The notes beneath the pieces are model-generated. The model saw only the letters and a program-made list of their open reading frames with translations. It was not told the DNA's origin and did not search any database. DNA of 64,000 nt, taken from Streptomyces albofaciens JCM 4342 (GTDB lineage Bacteria; Actinomycetota; Actinomycetes; Streptomycetales; Streptomycetaceae). This document shows, piece after piece, positions 26,609 through 35,004 of this stretch (position 1 is its first letter; every line of letters starts with the position of its first letter). The translations under genes and the position numbers were made by a program. The DNA lies in contig NZ_PDCM01000001.1 of assembly GCF_008634025.1 (NCBI RefSeq), positions 3,380,501 through 3,444,500 on the forward strand. Direction: 5' to 3'.

Positions 26609-27310
26609 ATGACTCTCCCCCTGCACGTCTCCGACGAGGTCCGCGCCCTCGCGCCCGGCTTCGGCTACGTCGCCGTGGAGGCGCACGGCCTGACCAACGG
26701 CCCCAGCGACGAGGCCTCCGCGGCCCTCCTGGACGCCGCGGCCCGCCGGCTCGCGGAGCGGCTGGACGGCCGGGCGCCGCAGGACGACCCGCACATCGCC
26801 GCCTGGCGCGCCGCGTACACCGCCTTCGGCACCAAACCGTCCCGTACCCGCAACTCGGCCGAGGCGCTGGCCAAGCGGGCCCTCGCGGACGGCGGGCTGC
26901 CGCGCATCAACCGCCTCGTCGACCTCTACAACGCCATCAGCGTGGCCCACCTGATCCCGGTCGGCGGCGAGGACCTGGACCACATCCGGGGCGGTATGCG
27001 GCTGGTGCGGGCCACCGGCGCGGAGCCGTTCGTGACCGCGGCCGGCGGCGAGCGGGTCACCGAGCACCCGGAGCCCGGCGAGGTGGTGTGGTGCGACGAC
27101 GAGGGCGTGACCTGCCGCCGCTGGAACTGGCGCCAGGGCGTCCGGACGCGGCTCACCGACACGTCCGTGAACGCGCTGTTCCTGCTGGAGCGGATGGCGC
27201 CGATGACCGCCGCGGAACTGGCCGCCGCTGCGGCCGAACTCGCCGAGACGCTGGAGAAGACCTGCCCCGGCGCCCGCGTGGTGGTGGGGGAGCCGCGCCT
27301 CTTCGACTGA
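26609..27310 (+). CDS. B3/B4 (tRNA-editing-like) domain protein
   Basis: A 233-residue protein matching the stand-alone B3/B4 domain of the phenylalanyl-tRNA synthetase beta subunit. In the synthetase this domain hydrolyses mischarged Tyr-tRNA(Phe). The family motifs are GTKPSRTRNSAEAL, INRLVDLYNAISVAHLIPVGGED (split across two elements) and RRWNWRQGVRTRLT. Stand-alone versions may deacylate tRNA carrying non-standard amino acids, but this is unproven. The ATG at 26609 has no strong ribosome site; GAGGC lies 9 bases upstream. It follows the aldolase operon but behind a terminator, so it has its own promoter or depends on read-through. Confidence 0.85.
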   Translation: MTLPLHVSDEVRALAPGFGYVAVEAHGLTNGPSDEASAALLDAAARRLAERLDGRAPQDDPHIAAWRAAYTAFGTKPSRTRNSAEALAKRALADGGLPRINRLVDLYNAISVAHLIPVGGEDLDHIRGGMRLVRATGAEPFVTAAGGERVTEHPEPGEVVWCDDEGVTCRRWNWRQGVRTRLTDTSVNALFLLERMAPMTAAELAAAAAELAETLEKTCPGARVVVGEPRLFD

Positions 27311-27359
27311 GGCGCGGCCCGGACGGCCGGACCGTGGCCCCTTCAGGCCGTGGCCGGAC

Positions 27360-28073
27360 TCAGGCCGTGGCCCCCGGGGCCGGTGCCGTGCCCCCGAGGT
27401 GCGCCGGGACCCACCAGGTGTCCTCCGGGCCCTTGGGGCGTACGGGATACGCGCGCTGCGCCGCCTCCAGCAGGTCCTGCACACGGGACCGCAGCCGGTC
27501 GGTGATCTTCTCCGTCTGCTCGTCCGGCGACGCCTCCACCGGCTCGCCGACCCGGATGGTGATCGGGAAGTGGTTGCGGCCCAGGTCCCGCTTGTGGCCC
27601 TTGGTCCACAGCCGCTGGGTGCCCCACAGCGCCATCGGCAGCAGCGGCACGCCCGCCTCCTGCGCCAGCCGGGCCGCGCCCGACTTGAACGTCTTCAGCG
27701 TGAAGGACTCCGAGATCGTCGCCTCCGGGAAGACCCCGATGATCTCCCCGCCGCGCAGCGCGCTCAGCGCGTGCTTGTAGGCGTGGACGCCCTGCGCGCG
27801 GTCCACCGGGATGTGCTTCATCGCGCGCATCAGCGGCCCCGACACCTTGTGCCGGAAGACCGACTCCTTCGCCATGAACCGCACCAGGCGCTTGGCCGGG
27901 CGGGCGGCCAGGCCGCAGAAGATGAAGTCCAGGTACCCGATGTGGTTGCTCACCAGGACCGCGCCGCCGCGCCGGGGTATGTGGTCGGCCCCGGCGATGT
28001 CGAACTTCAGGTCGAGTGCCTTGAACGCCGCGCGGGCGGCGCCGATGACGGGCGGGTAGACGAGCTCTGCCAT
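27360..28073 (-). CDS. PlsC-like 1-acyl-glycerol-3-phosphate acyltransferase
   Basis: A 237-residue membrane-associated acyltransferase. Block I is SNHIGYLDF (the NHx4D catalytic pair), block III is GVFPEATISES, a known variation of FPEG, and block IV is VPLLPMALWG. It would add a fatty acyl chain to lysophosphatidic acid or a related acceptor. The ATG at 28071-28073 follows AAAGGGG. An inverted repeat TTACG-N4-CGTAA (28123-28136) lies 50 bases upstream of the start. It is convergent with the B3/B4 gene. Confidence 0.9.
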   Translation of the reverse strand: MAELVYPPVIGAARAAFKALDLKFDIAGADHIPRRGGAVLVSNHIGYLDFIFCGLAARPAKRLVRFMAKESVFRHKVSGPLMRAMKHIPVDRAQGVHAYKHALSALRGGEIIGVFPEATISESFTLKTFKSGAARLAQEAGVPLLPMALWGTQRLWTKGHKRDLGRNHFPITIRVGEPVEASPDEQTEKITDRLRSRVQDLLEAAQRAYPVRPKGPEDTWWVPAHLGGTAPAPGATA

Positions 28074-28122
28074 GTCGGGGACCCCTTTTCTGTGCCTGGG
28101 GAGGGTTCTCCCGGCGAAGACG

Positions 28123-28136
28123 TTACGCAGCCGTAA
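28123..28136. promoter_or_regulatory. Inverted repeat upstream of the PlsC-like gene
   Basis: TTACG-CAGC-CGTAA is a perfect 5-bp dyad in the 352-bp gap 28074-28425. Its half-site TTACG resembles the half-sites at 10954-11004 but the spacing differs, so it probably binds another regulator. The rest of the gap shows no gene; it carries GC-rich sequence up to the thioredoxin-like gene. Confidence 0.35.
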
Positions 28137-28425
28137 GTATGCGGCTTTCGGGAGATCGTGCCCGATCGGCGGCCCCGGGGCCACCGTGCGGGCCCCCGCC
28201 GCCGGGAGATCCTCGTCACGTGATGGTCACCTGGAGCGATTTCCCCTCACCGCGGACGGTACACCGGGCACTCCGGGCGGTACACCGGCACCCCGGCGGC
28301 GGGAATGATTGCGGTCCCGTGGACGCTGCACCCGTCGACGACACAACCGGGGGTACGCGGAGCCCGGGCCCGTGGCAGCGGGCCGCTCCGGCACCGCGCA
28401 CCGGCCGCGAACGGGAGGGTGAGGT

Positions 28426-28758
28426 TTGCGAGGGCAGGACGTGGGGACGCGGCTGGCCGCCGCCGGAGCGGGCGCGGAGCTGGGGGAGCGGGCCACGCTC
28501 GTGCAGTTCTCCAGCGCCTTCTGCCAGCCCTGCCGGGCCACCCGGCGCACCCTGGCCGAGGTGGCGGACATGGTGGACGGGGTGACCCACGTCGAGATCG
28601 ACGCCGAGGCGCACCTCGACCTCGTACGGGCGCTGCGCATCGAGCGCACGCCCACGGTGCTGGTGCTCGACGGCGACGGCGCGCTGGTGCGCCGCGCGGC
28701 CGGACAGCCCCGCAAGGCCGACGTCATCGCCGCGCTGGGGGCCGCCGTCCGTGATTGA
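28426..28758 (+). CDS. Thioredoxin-like protein
   Basis: A 110-residue thioredoxin-fold protein with the active-site motif CQPC (SSAFCQPCRATRR, about residues 33-36) and the cis-Pro loop RTPTVLVLDG (about 73-82). Because the usual W-C-G-P-C is F-C-Q-P-C, its redox potential and partners may differ from standard thioredoxin. No signal peptide or membrane helix is visible. The start is a TTG at 28426, with GGGAGG eight bases upstream; a GTG at 28441 is an alternative. It is monocistronic, 210 bases before the flavin reductase gene. Confidence 0.85.
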   Translation: MRGQDVGTRLAAAGAGAELGERATLVQFSSAFCQPCRATRRTLAEVADMVDGVTHVEIDAEAHLDLVRALRIERTPTVLVLDGDGALVRRAAGQPRKADVIAALGAAVRD

Positions 28759-28780
28759 TCTCCCAGATTTCCGGCGTTGC

Positions 28781-28810
28781 TTGACTGTCCGCCACACGCG
28801 TCGTCAGGGT
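28781..28810 (+). promoter_or_regulatory. Promoter of the flavin reductase gene
   Basis: TTGACT (28781-28786), an 18-bp spacer and CAGGGT (28805-28810) form a good sigma-70-type promoter. The predicted start point, six to seven bases on, coincides with an ATG at 28817 that opens a 26-codon leader frame. This layout would make the leader frame leaderless. Confidence 0.5.
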
Positions 28811-28816
28811 GACGTC

Positions 28817-28897
28817 ATGCGGCCAGGACCCCTTCTTCACGGACGCGCGCCCGCGGACCCTCCGTGCGCCGCCGGCGAGCACTGTCCGCGTACGTGA
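28817..28897 (+). CDS. Possible leaderless 26-residue leader peptide
   Basis: An ATG at 28817 opens MRPGPLLHGRAPADPPCAAG followed by EHCPRT and TGA at 28895-28897. There is no ribosome site, but the promoter at 28781-28810 would start the RNA at or one base before the ATG, which permits leaderless translation as is common in actinobacteria. Two Cys codons sit at positions 17 and 23. The frame ends 71 bases before the flavin reductase ATG. It could be an attenuating upstream frame; composition alone does not prove that it is translated. Confidence 0.3.
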   Translation: MRPGPLLHGRAPADPPCAAGEHCPRT

Positions 28898-28968
28898 GCG
28901 GCGACGACTCCCGCGGTGCCGGTGACGGCGCCGCGCCGGCCCGGACCCCACGGCAGAAGGACACCACC

Positions 28969-29493
28969 ATGACGGTACCGACCGACTTCGGTACGCCCCG
29001 CGCCGCCACCCCCGACCTGCTGCGCTCCGTCTTCCGGCAGCACGCCGCCGGCGTCGCCGTGATCACCGCGCCCGGCCCCCGTCCGGCCGGCTTCACCGCC
29101 ACCTCGCTGACCTCGGTGGCCGCCGATCCGCCCCTGCTCTCCTTCGGCATCAGCACCGGCTCCTCCTGCTGGCCCGCGGTCTCCGCGGCCGAGCACATCG
29201 GCGTCCACATACTCGGCGAGCACCAGCAGGAGCTGGCCACCACCTTCGCGCGGAGCGGCGCCGACCGCTTCGCGCCGCCGACCTCCTGGCGTCCGGGGCC
29301 GCACGGGGTGCCGCTGCTGGACGGGGTGCTGGCCTGGCTGGTGTGCCGGGTGGTGGCCCGGGTCCCGGCCGGTGACCACCGGATCGTGCTCGGGCAGGTC
29401 GTCGAGGGCGACCCGGAGGGCTACGCCGGGACGGCCGGGCGCAGCCGCCCGCTGCTGTACCACGAGGGCCGCTTCAACGCGCTGCGCGACTGA
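28969..29493 (+). CDS. Flavin reductase-like (FMN-binding split barrel) protein
   Basis: A 174-residue protein of the flavin reductase domain family, which reduces FMN or FAD with NAD(P)H and feeds two-component monooxygenases. The motifs are FRQHAAGVAVITA near the start, GFTATSLTSVAADPPLLSF (residues about 41-59), and the C-terminal LLYHEGRFNAL with the conserved Y-H-x-G-x-Y/F. The ATG at 28969 follows AGAAGGAC. No monooxygenase is adjacent; the nearest flavin partner genes are etfBA 263 bases downstream. Confidence 0.88.
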   Translation: MTVPTDFGTPRAATPDLLRSVFRQHAAGVAVITAPGPRPAGFTATSLTSVAADPPLLSFGISTGSSCWPAVSAAEHIGVHILGEHQQELATTFARSGADRFAPPTSWRPGPHGVPLLDGVLAWLVCRVVARVPAGDHRIVLGQVVEGDPEGYAGTAGRSRPLLYHEGRFNALRD

Positions 29494-29755
29494 GCCCCGC
29501 CGGGCCCGCGCCGCGCGGCCCTCTCAACGCTTCGCACGGCCCGCCGGTTCCGCGCCGGCGGCACGCGCGTCCCCTGCGTATCCGTTGGCAACGTCACAGT
29601 TCAACGGCCTTGCTTCCGGGGAAAGGGGTGGGTGTACTGGCGAGTAATATTTCGGTCGGCGCGGGAACCCCGTCCGGCCGGAAGCCGCCCCAACAGGCGC
29701 CTATGCTGCCAGCACAAGGCAGTTCGGAAGAGTCGAAGCAGGTAGGAGAGCCGGC

Positions 29756-30544
29756 GTGAGCCTGAGGATCGTTGTCTGTGTGAAGTACGTGCCCGACGCC
29801 ACCGGCGACCGGCACTTCGCCGAGGACCTGACCGTCGACCGCGACGACGTGGACGGCCTGCTCTCGGAGCTCGACGAGTACGCGGTCGAGCAGGCCCTGC
29901 AGATCAAGGAAGCCGCCGACGGCGACGCCGAGATCACGGTGCTCACGGTGGGCCCGGAGGACGCCAACGACGCGCTGCGCAAGGCCCTGTCGATGGGCGC
30001 CGACAAGGGCGTGCACGTCGAGGACGACGACCTGCACGGCACCGACGCGCTCGGTACCTCCCTCGTCCTCGCCAAGGCCATCGAGAAGACCGGCTACGAC
30101 CTGGTCGTCTGCGGCATGGCCTCCACCGACGGCACGATGGGCGTACTGCCCGCGCTGCTCGCCGAGCGCCTGGGCGTGCCGCAGGTGACCCAGCTGTCCG
30201 AGGTCTCCGTCGAGGGCGGCACCGTCAAGGGCCGCCGGGACGGCGACACCGCCACCGAGCAGCTGGAGGCGTCGCTGCCGGCCGTCGTGTCGGTCACCGA
30301 CCAGTCCGGCGAGGCCCGTTACCCGTCCTTCAAGGGCATCATGGCCGCCAAGAAGAAGCCGGTGGAGTCCCTGGACCTGGACGACCTGGACATCGAGGCG
30401 GACGAGGTCGGCCTGGCGGGCGCCTGGACCAAGGTCGACGAGGCGGCCGAGCGTCCGGCCCGCACCGCGGGCACGATCGTCAAGGACGAGGGCGAGGGCG
30501 GCAAGCAGCTCGCCGAGTTCCTCGCGGGCCAGAAGTTCATCTGA
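29756..30544 (+). CDS. etfB: Electron transfer flavoprotein, beta subunit
   Basis: A 262-residue EtfB. It starts SLRIVVCVKYVPDATGDRH, shows VKYVPD and the AMP-binding GPEDANDALRKALSMGADKGV (residues about 63-84), and later CGMASTDGTMGVLPALLAERL. With EtfA it passes electrons from acyl-CoA and other dehydrogenases to the respiratory chain. The GTG at 29756 follows GTAGGAGAG. The gene begins an operon with etfA 57 bases on. Length and motifs are normal. Confidence 0.96.
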   Translation: MSLRIVVCVKYVPDATGDRHFAEDLTVDRDDVDGLLSELDEYAVEQALQIKEAADGDAEITVLTVGPEDANDALRKALSMGADKGVHVEDDDLHGTDALGTSLVLAKAIEKTGYDLVVCGMASTDGTMGVLPALLAERLGVPQVTQLSEVSVEGGTVKGRRDGDTATEQLEASLPAVVSVTDQSGEARYPSFKGIMAAKKKPVESLDLDDLDIEADEVGLAGAWTKVDEAAERPARTAGTIVKDEGEGGKQLAEFLAGQKFI

Positions 30545-30601
30545 GCCTCAGGAATCCCGTTCTTCCCACCGCCCTCATTCTTCCCGCAGGAGAGCAATCC
30601 C

Positions 30602-31564
<963 letters not shown>

Positions 31565-31571
31565 CCCCGCG

Positions 31572-31652
31572 GGGTGCGGCACGGTGGGGCCGTGCCGCAC
31601 CCGTGACGCGCCCGGGGCCCGTACGCACACCGCGTACGGGCCCCGGGCGCGT
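31572..31652 (+). terminator. Double terminator after etfBA
   Basis: The first hairpin is a perfect 13-bp stem, GGGTGCGGCACGG/CCGTGCCGCACCC, loop TGGGG (31572-31602). The second is a perfect 21-bp stem from 31606-31626 to 31632-31652 with loop ACACC. They lie 8 and 42 bases after the etfA stop. The second is one of the longest perfect stems in the window. Confidence 0.88.
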
Positions 31653-31658
31653 CCGCGT

Positions 31659-31676
31659 GCCGGGAAGCTTCCCGGC
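31659..31676. promoter_or_regulatory. 18-bp perfect palindrome upstream of the HATPase-sigma operon
   Basis: GCCGGGAAGCTTCCCGGC reads the same on both strands. It lies 132 bases upstream of the HATPase start and just beyond the etfBA terminator. It could be an operator. It has no loop and so is a poor RNA hairpin. Confidence 0.45.
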
Positions 31677-31807
31677 CGGGGCCTACGTCCCGTACGCGGG
31701 GACCTAAGCCCCGGGTTTCGCGTGCCCCGGCGGGCACACCGAGGGTGCCGGATACCGACCGCGGAACCCGGAACGGAGTCCGCGGAACCCGAAGGAAGGC
31801 CCGCACG

Positions 31808-32251
31808 ATGTCCCTGCCCGCAGCCCTGGCCGACCCCTCCGTACGCGCCCTGCGCATGCGCCTGCCGATGAGCCCCCAGGCGCCCCGCCTGGCCCGCGAA
31901 TCGGTCTGCGCCGTCGTGGACCCCGACCGCTACGCGCTCGGCGACGGCGAGACCTGCCTGTCCGAGGTGGTGGCCAACGCCGTCCGGCACTCCGCCGCCC
32001 CCGACATCCCGCTGATGCTGATCGGCGAGGCGGACGGCAGCTTCTTCGCGGCGGTCAAGGACACCGCCCGCGCGGTGCCGATGACCACCGGCACCGGGGA
32101 CGGAGCGCTCTGCGAGGACGGCCGGGGCCTGGAGGTCCTGGGAGCCCTCGCGGACGGCTGGGGCTTCGACCGGACGCGTTCCGGGAAGTGGGTGTGGTTC
32201 CGCGTGCGCCACCCGCGCTCGGACGCCGCCGAGGGGCAGGTGGCCGCGTGA
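31808..32251 (+). CDS. HATPase anti-sigma-type regulatory protein
   Basis: A 147-residue GHKL/HATPase_c protein of the RsbW/SpoIIAB-like group. The N box is SEVVANAVRHS, the G1 region KDTARAVP keeps the Asp but lacks the usual glycines, and G2 is EDGRGLEVLGALADGWGF. Such proteins bind ATP and often hold a sigma factor or its antagonist. The ATG at 31808 follows GAAGGAAGG. Its stop overlaps the sigma-factor GTG start, so the two are translationally coupled and are probably partners. A change in G1 may reduce kinase activity. Confidence 0.85.
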   Translation: MSLPAALADPSVRALRMRLPMSPQAPRLARESVCAVVDPDRYALGDGETCLSEVVANAVRHSAAPDIPLMLIGEADGSFFAAVKDTARAVPMTTGTGDGALCEDGRGLEVLGALADGWGFDRTRSGKWVWFRVRHPRSDAAEGQVAA

Positions 32252-33105
32252 ACACCGCCCTCACGTCCGCACGCGCGAGACCCGCGACCGGACCGGCCGG
32301 GCTGCCCCTGCTGGAGGACGCCGGCGCGGTCACCCCGGAGGACGCCCGCGAGGTGTCCCGGCTCTTCTTCGAGCGGCTGGCCGGGCTGCCGGAAGGTGAC
32401 GCCGCCCACCGGTACGCGCGCGACTGCCTGATCGAGATGAACCTGTCCCTGGTCCACTACGCGGTCCGCCGGTTCCGCGGCCGGGCCGAGGAGACCGAGG
32501 ACATGGTCCAGGTCGGCACCATCGGGCTGATCAAGGCGATCGACCGGTACGACCTCGGGCGCGGCACCCCGTTCAGCGCCTTCGCCGTCCCGTACATCGT
32601 CGGTGAGATCAAGCGGTTCTTCCGGGACACCAGCTGGGCGGTCCACGTACCGCGCCGCCTCCAGGAACTGCGCATCGACCTGGCCAGGGCACGCGAAAGG
32701 CTCGCCCACGAACTGAACCGCGCGCCCACCGCGGCGGAACTGGCCCGGCACCTCGGAATCGACGAGGAAGAGGTCATCGAGGGCCTGTACGCCGGAAACG
32801 GCTACTCGGCGGACTCCCTGGACGCACCGCCGGAGGAGGGCGATACGCAGTCCGCGGGCGGCACCCTGGCCGCCCGCCTGGGCGGCGATGACCCCGCCCT
32901 GGAAAAGGCCGAGAACATCCAGGCGCTCAAACCGCTGATGGACGGCCTGGAAGAACGCGACCGGCGGATTCTGCACATGCGCTTCGGCGCGGAAATGACC
33001 CAGACACAGATCGGCCAGGCCCTCGGAATCTCCCAGATGCAGGTGTCGCGACTGCTGACCCGCATTCTCGCGAGCCTGCGGGAGGGGATGCTGGAGGCGA
33101 ATTGA
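32248..33105 (+). CDS. SigB/SigF/SigG-family RNA polymerase sigma factor
   Basis: A 285-residue sigma factor of the stress/sporulation group. Region 2 has MNLSLVHYAVRRFRGR and DMVQVGTIGLIKAIDRYD, region 3 has RAPTAAELARHLG, and region 4 has RILHMRFGAEMTQTQIGQ and ISQMQVSRLLTR. It should direct RNA polymerase to SigB-type promoters (GTTT/GGGTAT). The GTG at 32248 overlaps the HATPase stop. It is followed by a tandem repeat and a very strong hairpin. Streptomyces has around ten such paralogues and this sequence alone does not say which one. Confidence 0.9.
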   Translation: MNTALTSARARPATGPAGLPLLEDAGAVTPEDAREVSRLFFERLAGLPEGDAAHRYARDCLIEMNLSLVHYAVRRFRGRAEETEDMVQVGTIGLIKAIDRYDLGRGTPFSAFAVPYIVGEIKRFFRDTSWAVHVPRRLQELRIDLARARERLAHELNRAPTAAELARHLGIDEEEVIEGLYAGNGYSADSLDAPPEEGDTQSAGGTLAARLGGDDPALEKAENIQALKPLMDGLEERDRRILHMRFGAEMTQTQIGQALGISQMQVSRLLTRILASLREGMLEAN

Positions 33106-33129
33106 GGGACGCGCCCCATTCTGGGACGC

Positions 33130-33223
33130 GCGCCGCGCCCCGTCACGGGAAAGGCGCCGCGCCCCGTCACGGGAAAGGCGCCGCGCCCGTCACGGGAAAG
33201 GCGCCGCGCCCGTCACGGGAAAG
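33130..33223. repeat. 23/24-bp tandem repeat, four units
   Basis: Four consecutive units (33130-33153, 33154-33177, 33178-33200, 33201-33223) share GCGCCGCGCCCGTCACGGGAAAG; the first two have one extra C. Each unit contains the 11-bp dyad CCCGT-C-ACGGG. The last unit runs directly into the terminator hairpin. The array lies after the sigma-factor stop codon and shows no coding sense. Confidence 0.9.
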
Positions 33224-33268
33224 GCCCGCCTTCCGCCTGCTGTCCGGCGGAAGGCGGGCCTTTCCCGT
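33215..33268. terminator. Bidirectional terminator, 23-bp perfect stem
   Basis: The left arm 33215-33237 (starts ACGGGAAAGGCCCGCC) and the right arm 33246-33268 are perfectly complementary, with an 8-base loop TGCTGTCC. It sits between the convergent sigma-factor and DUF5133 stops, 4 bases before the latter. It has the strength of a transcript-end barrier for both genes. Confidence 0.9.
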
Positions 33269-33272
33269 CCGC

Positions 33273-33479
33273 TCAGGCCGCCCGCCGGTACTCCGCGTCA
33301 TGCGCGCGCAGCAGGCGGCGGGCCTCGTGCAGAGCGGCGGCCGGGTCGCGGCGGCCGGTGTAGACGCCGAGGGTGTAGGAGATGTCGTCGAGCCGGGCGG
33401 CTTCCGGGGTGCCGTCCCGGGTGAGGCGCTGGTGTTCGTGGACGAGGTCGCGCAGCACCTGGTAATTGATCAGTCGCAT
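33273..33479 (-). CDS. DUF5133-family small protein
   Basis: A 68-residue protein with the DUF5133 pattern: MRLINYQVLRDLVHEHQRLT, then RLDDISYTLGVYTGRRDPAAAL with the conserved D-x-x-Y-T-L and T-G-x-R-D, and a short helical tail. Many such genes exist per Streptomyces genome and often lie near sigma-factor or phosphatase genes; function is unknown. The ATG at 33477-33479 is preceded by GGAAAAGG at a distance of 9. It is convergent with the sigma-factor gene and divergent from the FUSC gene. Confidence 0.85.
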   Translation of the reverse strand: MRLINYQVLRDLVHEHQRLTRDGTPEAARLDDISYTLGVYTGRRDPAAALHEARRLLRAHDAEYRRAA

Positions 33480-33683
33480 GGGGTGGCCTTTTCCGTGCGG
33501 AGAACCGGGGGTCGTCGCGGGGAATGCCGATCCATTCGCCCGCTGCTTTTCCGGTGCCCCGCTGGGTGGGGAAGCGGCGGGACTTCCGGCCTCGGGTGTA
33601 CGGGACTTCCGCCGGTCCCGGGCGGCCCAACGGCCCCTTTTTCCACCGCGCCCGAATTTCGTCTCCCAGGGCCGCATAACCGG

Positions 33684-33698
33684 TGTCCGTAACGGACA
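33684..33698. promoter_or_regulatory. Operator-like palindrome before the FUSC gene
   Basis: TGTCCGT-A-ACGGACA is a 15-bp dyad with 7-bp perfect arms. It lies 64 bases upstream of the FUSC start in the 283-bp gap shared with DUF5133. It is a good candidate for a dimeric repressor site, for example a TetR- or MarR-type protein. No adjacent regulator of that kind exists, so the regulator is encoded elsewhere. Confidence 0.55.
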
Positions 33699-33762
33699 TC
33701 ACAAGGTTTCGGCGGCCGTCACAGACCGGAATCGGCCGGTGCGGCGAACGGAAGGGGAGCAG

Positions 33763-35004
33763 GTGCGGGAGGAGACCACGGGAGCGGCCGTGCGCCGGGC
33801 CGGCGCCGCGCTCGCGGCCGTGCGCCCGGCGCGGCTGCGGGACGGGCCCTGGGCCGTGCGGTGGCTGGTGGCGGTCCGCGCGAGCGTCGCGGCCGCCCTG
33901 GCCTGGCAGCTGTGCGCCGGCGTGTGGGGGACGCCGCGGCCCGCCCCGGCGGTCGTCGCCGCGCTGCTCGTCGTCCACCCGACGGTGTTCCGGTCGTGCG
34001 CGGCGGGCCTCCAGTACGCGGCCGGGTGCACGCTCGGCGCGCTGATCGCGCTGCCCGCCGCCGTCCTCGTCGGCCCGACCTGGCTGAGCATGAGTGCGGT
34101 ACTGCTGCTGTCCCTGCTGGCCGCCGGGCACGAACGGCTGGGCGCGCACGGACTGCACGTCCCGATCACCGCGGTCTTCGTCCTGCTGCTCGGGCCGAGC
34201 CACGCGCGGGAGATCGGGCCGCACCTGCTCCAGATCGGGGTGGGCATCTGCGTCGCGGTCCTCTTCAACGCCCTGCTGCCCCCGCCGCTGCGGCTGCGCG
34301 CCGCCGAGGCCGCCCTCGACCGGCTGCGCGCGGAACTGGCCGGGGTGCTGGACGGTGTGGCCGACGCGGTACGCGCGGTCCGCCACCCGGACGAGGTGCT
34401 GGACCCGGACTGGCGCGACCGCCTGGCGGACCTCATCGCCCAGGCGCGCAGCGCCCTCGGCCAGGCACACGAGAGCCTGCGCTGGAACGTACGCGCTCCG
34501 AGGCGGCACACCGTCTGGCACCTGGACCGGCGGGTCCTGGAGAACCTGGAGCGCGTCGCGCACGACACGGAAGCGGTGGTCGCCGCGCTCGACGACCTCG
34601 CGGCACAACGCCCGCCGCCCCGCGCGGAGTCCGCCCCGTACGCCGCGGACGGAGCCGCCGGGGCGGACGCCTGGGACCAGGAGTTCCGGGCCGGCTGCGC
34701 GCGGCTGCTGACCTGTCTGGCGCTGTGCGTCCGCGGCTGCCGCGGCGGCAGCCCGCACCCGGTCCTGCCCGCCACCCGCCGCGTGTGGCGGGAACTCGCC
34801 GAACGCTGTGGCGACCGGCACGACCGCCTGGACGCGCGCCTGGCCGAGTGCCGCCTCCTGATGCTCATCGACCGGTCGCTCCGGCACGTGGCGGGCGGCC
34901 GCCACCGTACGGCGCAGACCGTCCGGAACCGCACCGCCATCACCGAACTCACCGCCGTCGCCGGGGAAGAAGCCCATGCGCGAGCAGCCGCCCAGCACCG
35001 CTGA
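33763..35004 (+). CDS. FUSC-family membrane protein
   Basis: A 413-residue protein with an N-terminal block of about six hydrophobic segments (residues about 30-190, e.g. SVAAALAWQLCAGVW and ALIALPAAVLVG) and a long C-terminal helical cytoplasmic part. This is the FUSC/aromatic-acid-exporter-like layout; members export aromatic acids or sit in the membrane without known cargo. The GTG at 33763 follows GGGGAGCAG. Upstream codons are open but Arg/Pro-rich. The end overlaps the SpoIIE-type phosphatase start by 29 bases, so the two are coupled. Confidence 0.8.
   Translation: MREETTGAAVRRAGAALAAVRPARLRDGPWAVRWLVAVRASVAAALAWQLCAGVWGTPRPAPAVVAALLVVHPTVFRSCAAGLQYAAGCTLGALIALPAAVLVGPTWLSMSAVLLLSLLAAGHERLGAHGLHVPITAVFVLLLGPSHAREIGPHLLQIGVGICVAVLFNALLPPPLRLRAAEAALDRLRAELAGVLDGVADAVRAVRHPDEVLDPDWRDRLADLIAQARSALGQAHESLRWNVRAPRRHTVWHLDRRVLENLERVAHDTEAVVAALDDLAAQRPPPRAESAPYAADGAAGADAWDQEFRAGCARLLTCLALCVRGCRGGSPHPVLPATRRVWRELAERCGDRHDRLDARLAECRLLMLIDRSLRHVAGGRHRTAQTVRNRTAITELTAVAGEEAHARAAAQHR

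Noticed and set aside
33130..33223. CRISPR array
   Set aside because: Units are directly adjacent with no unique spacers and have 11-bp internal dyads. It is a satellite-type tandem repeat.
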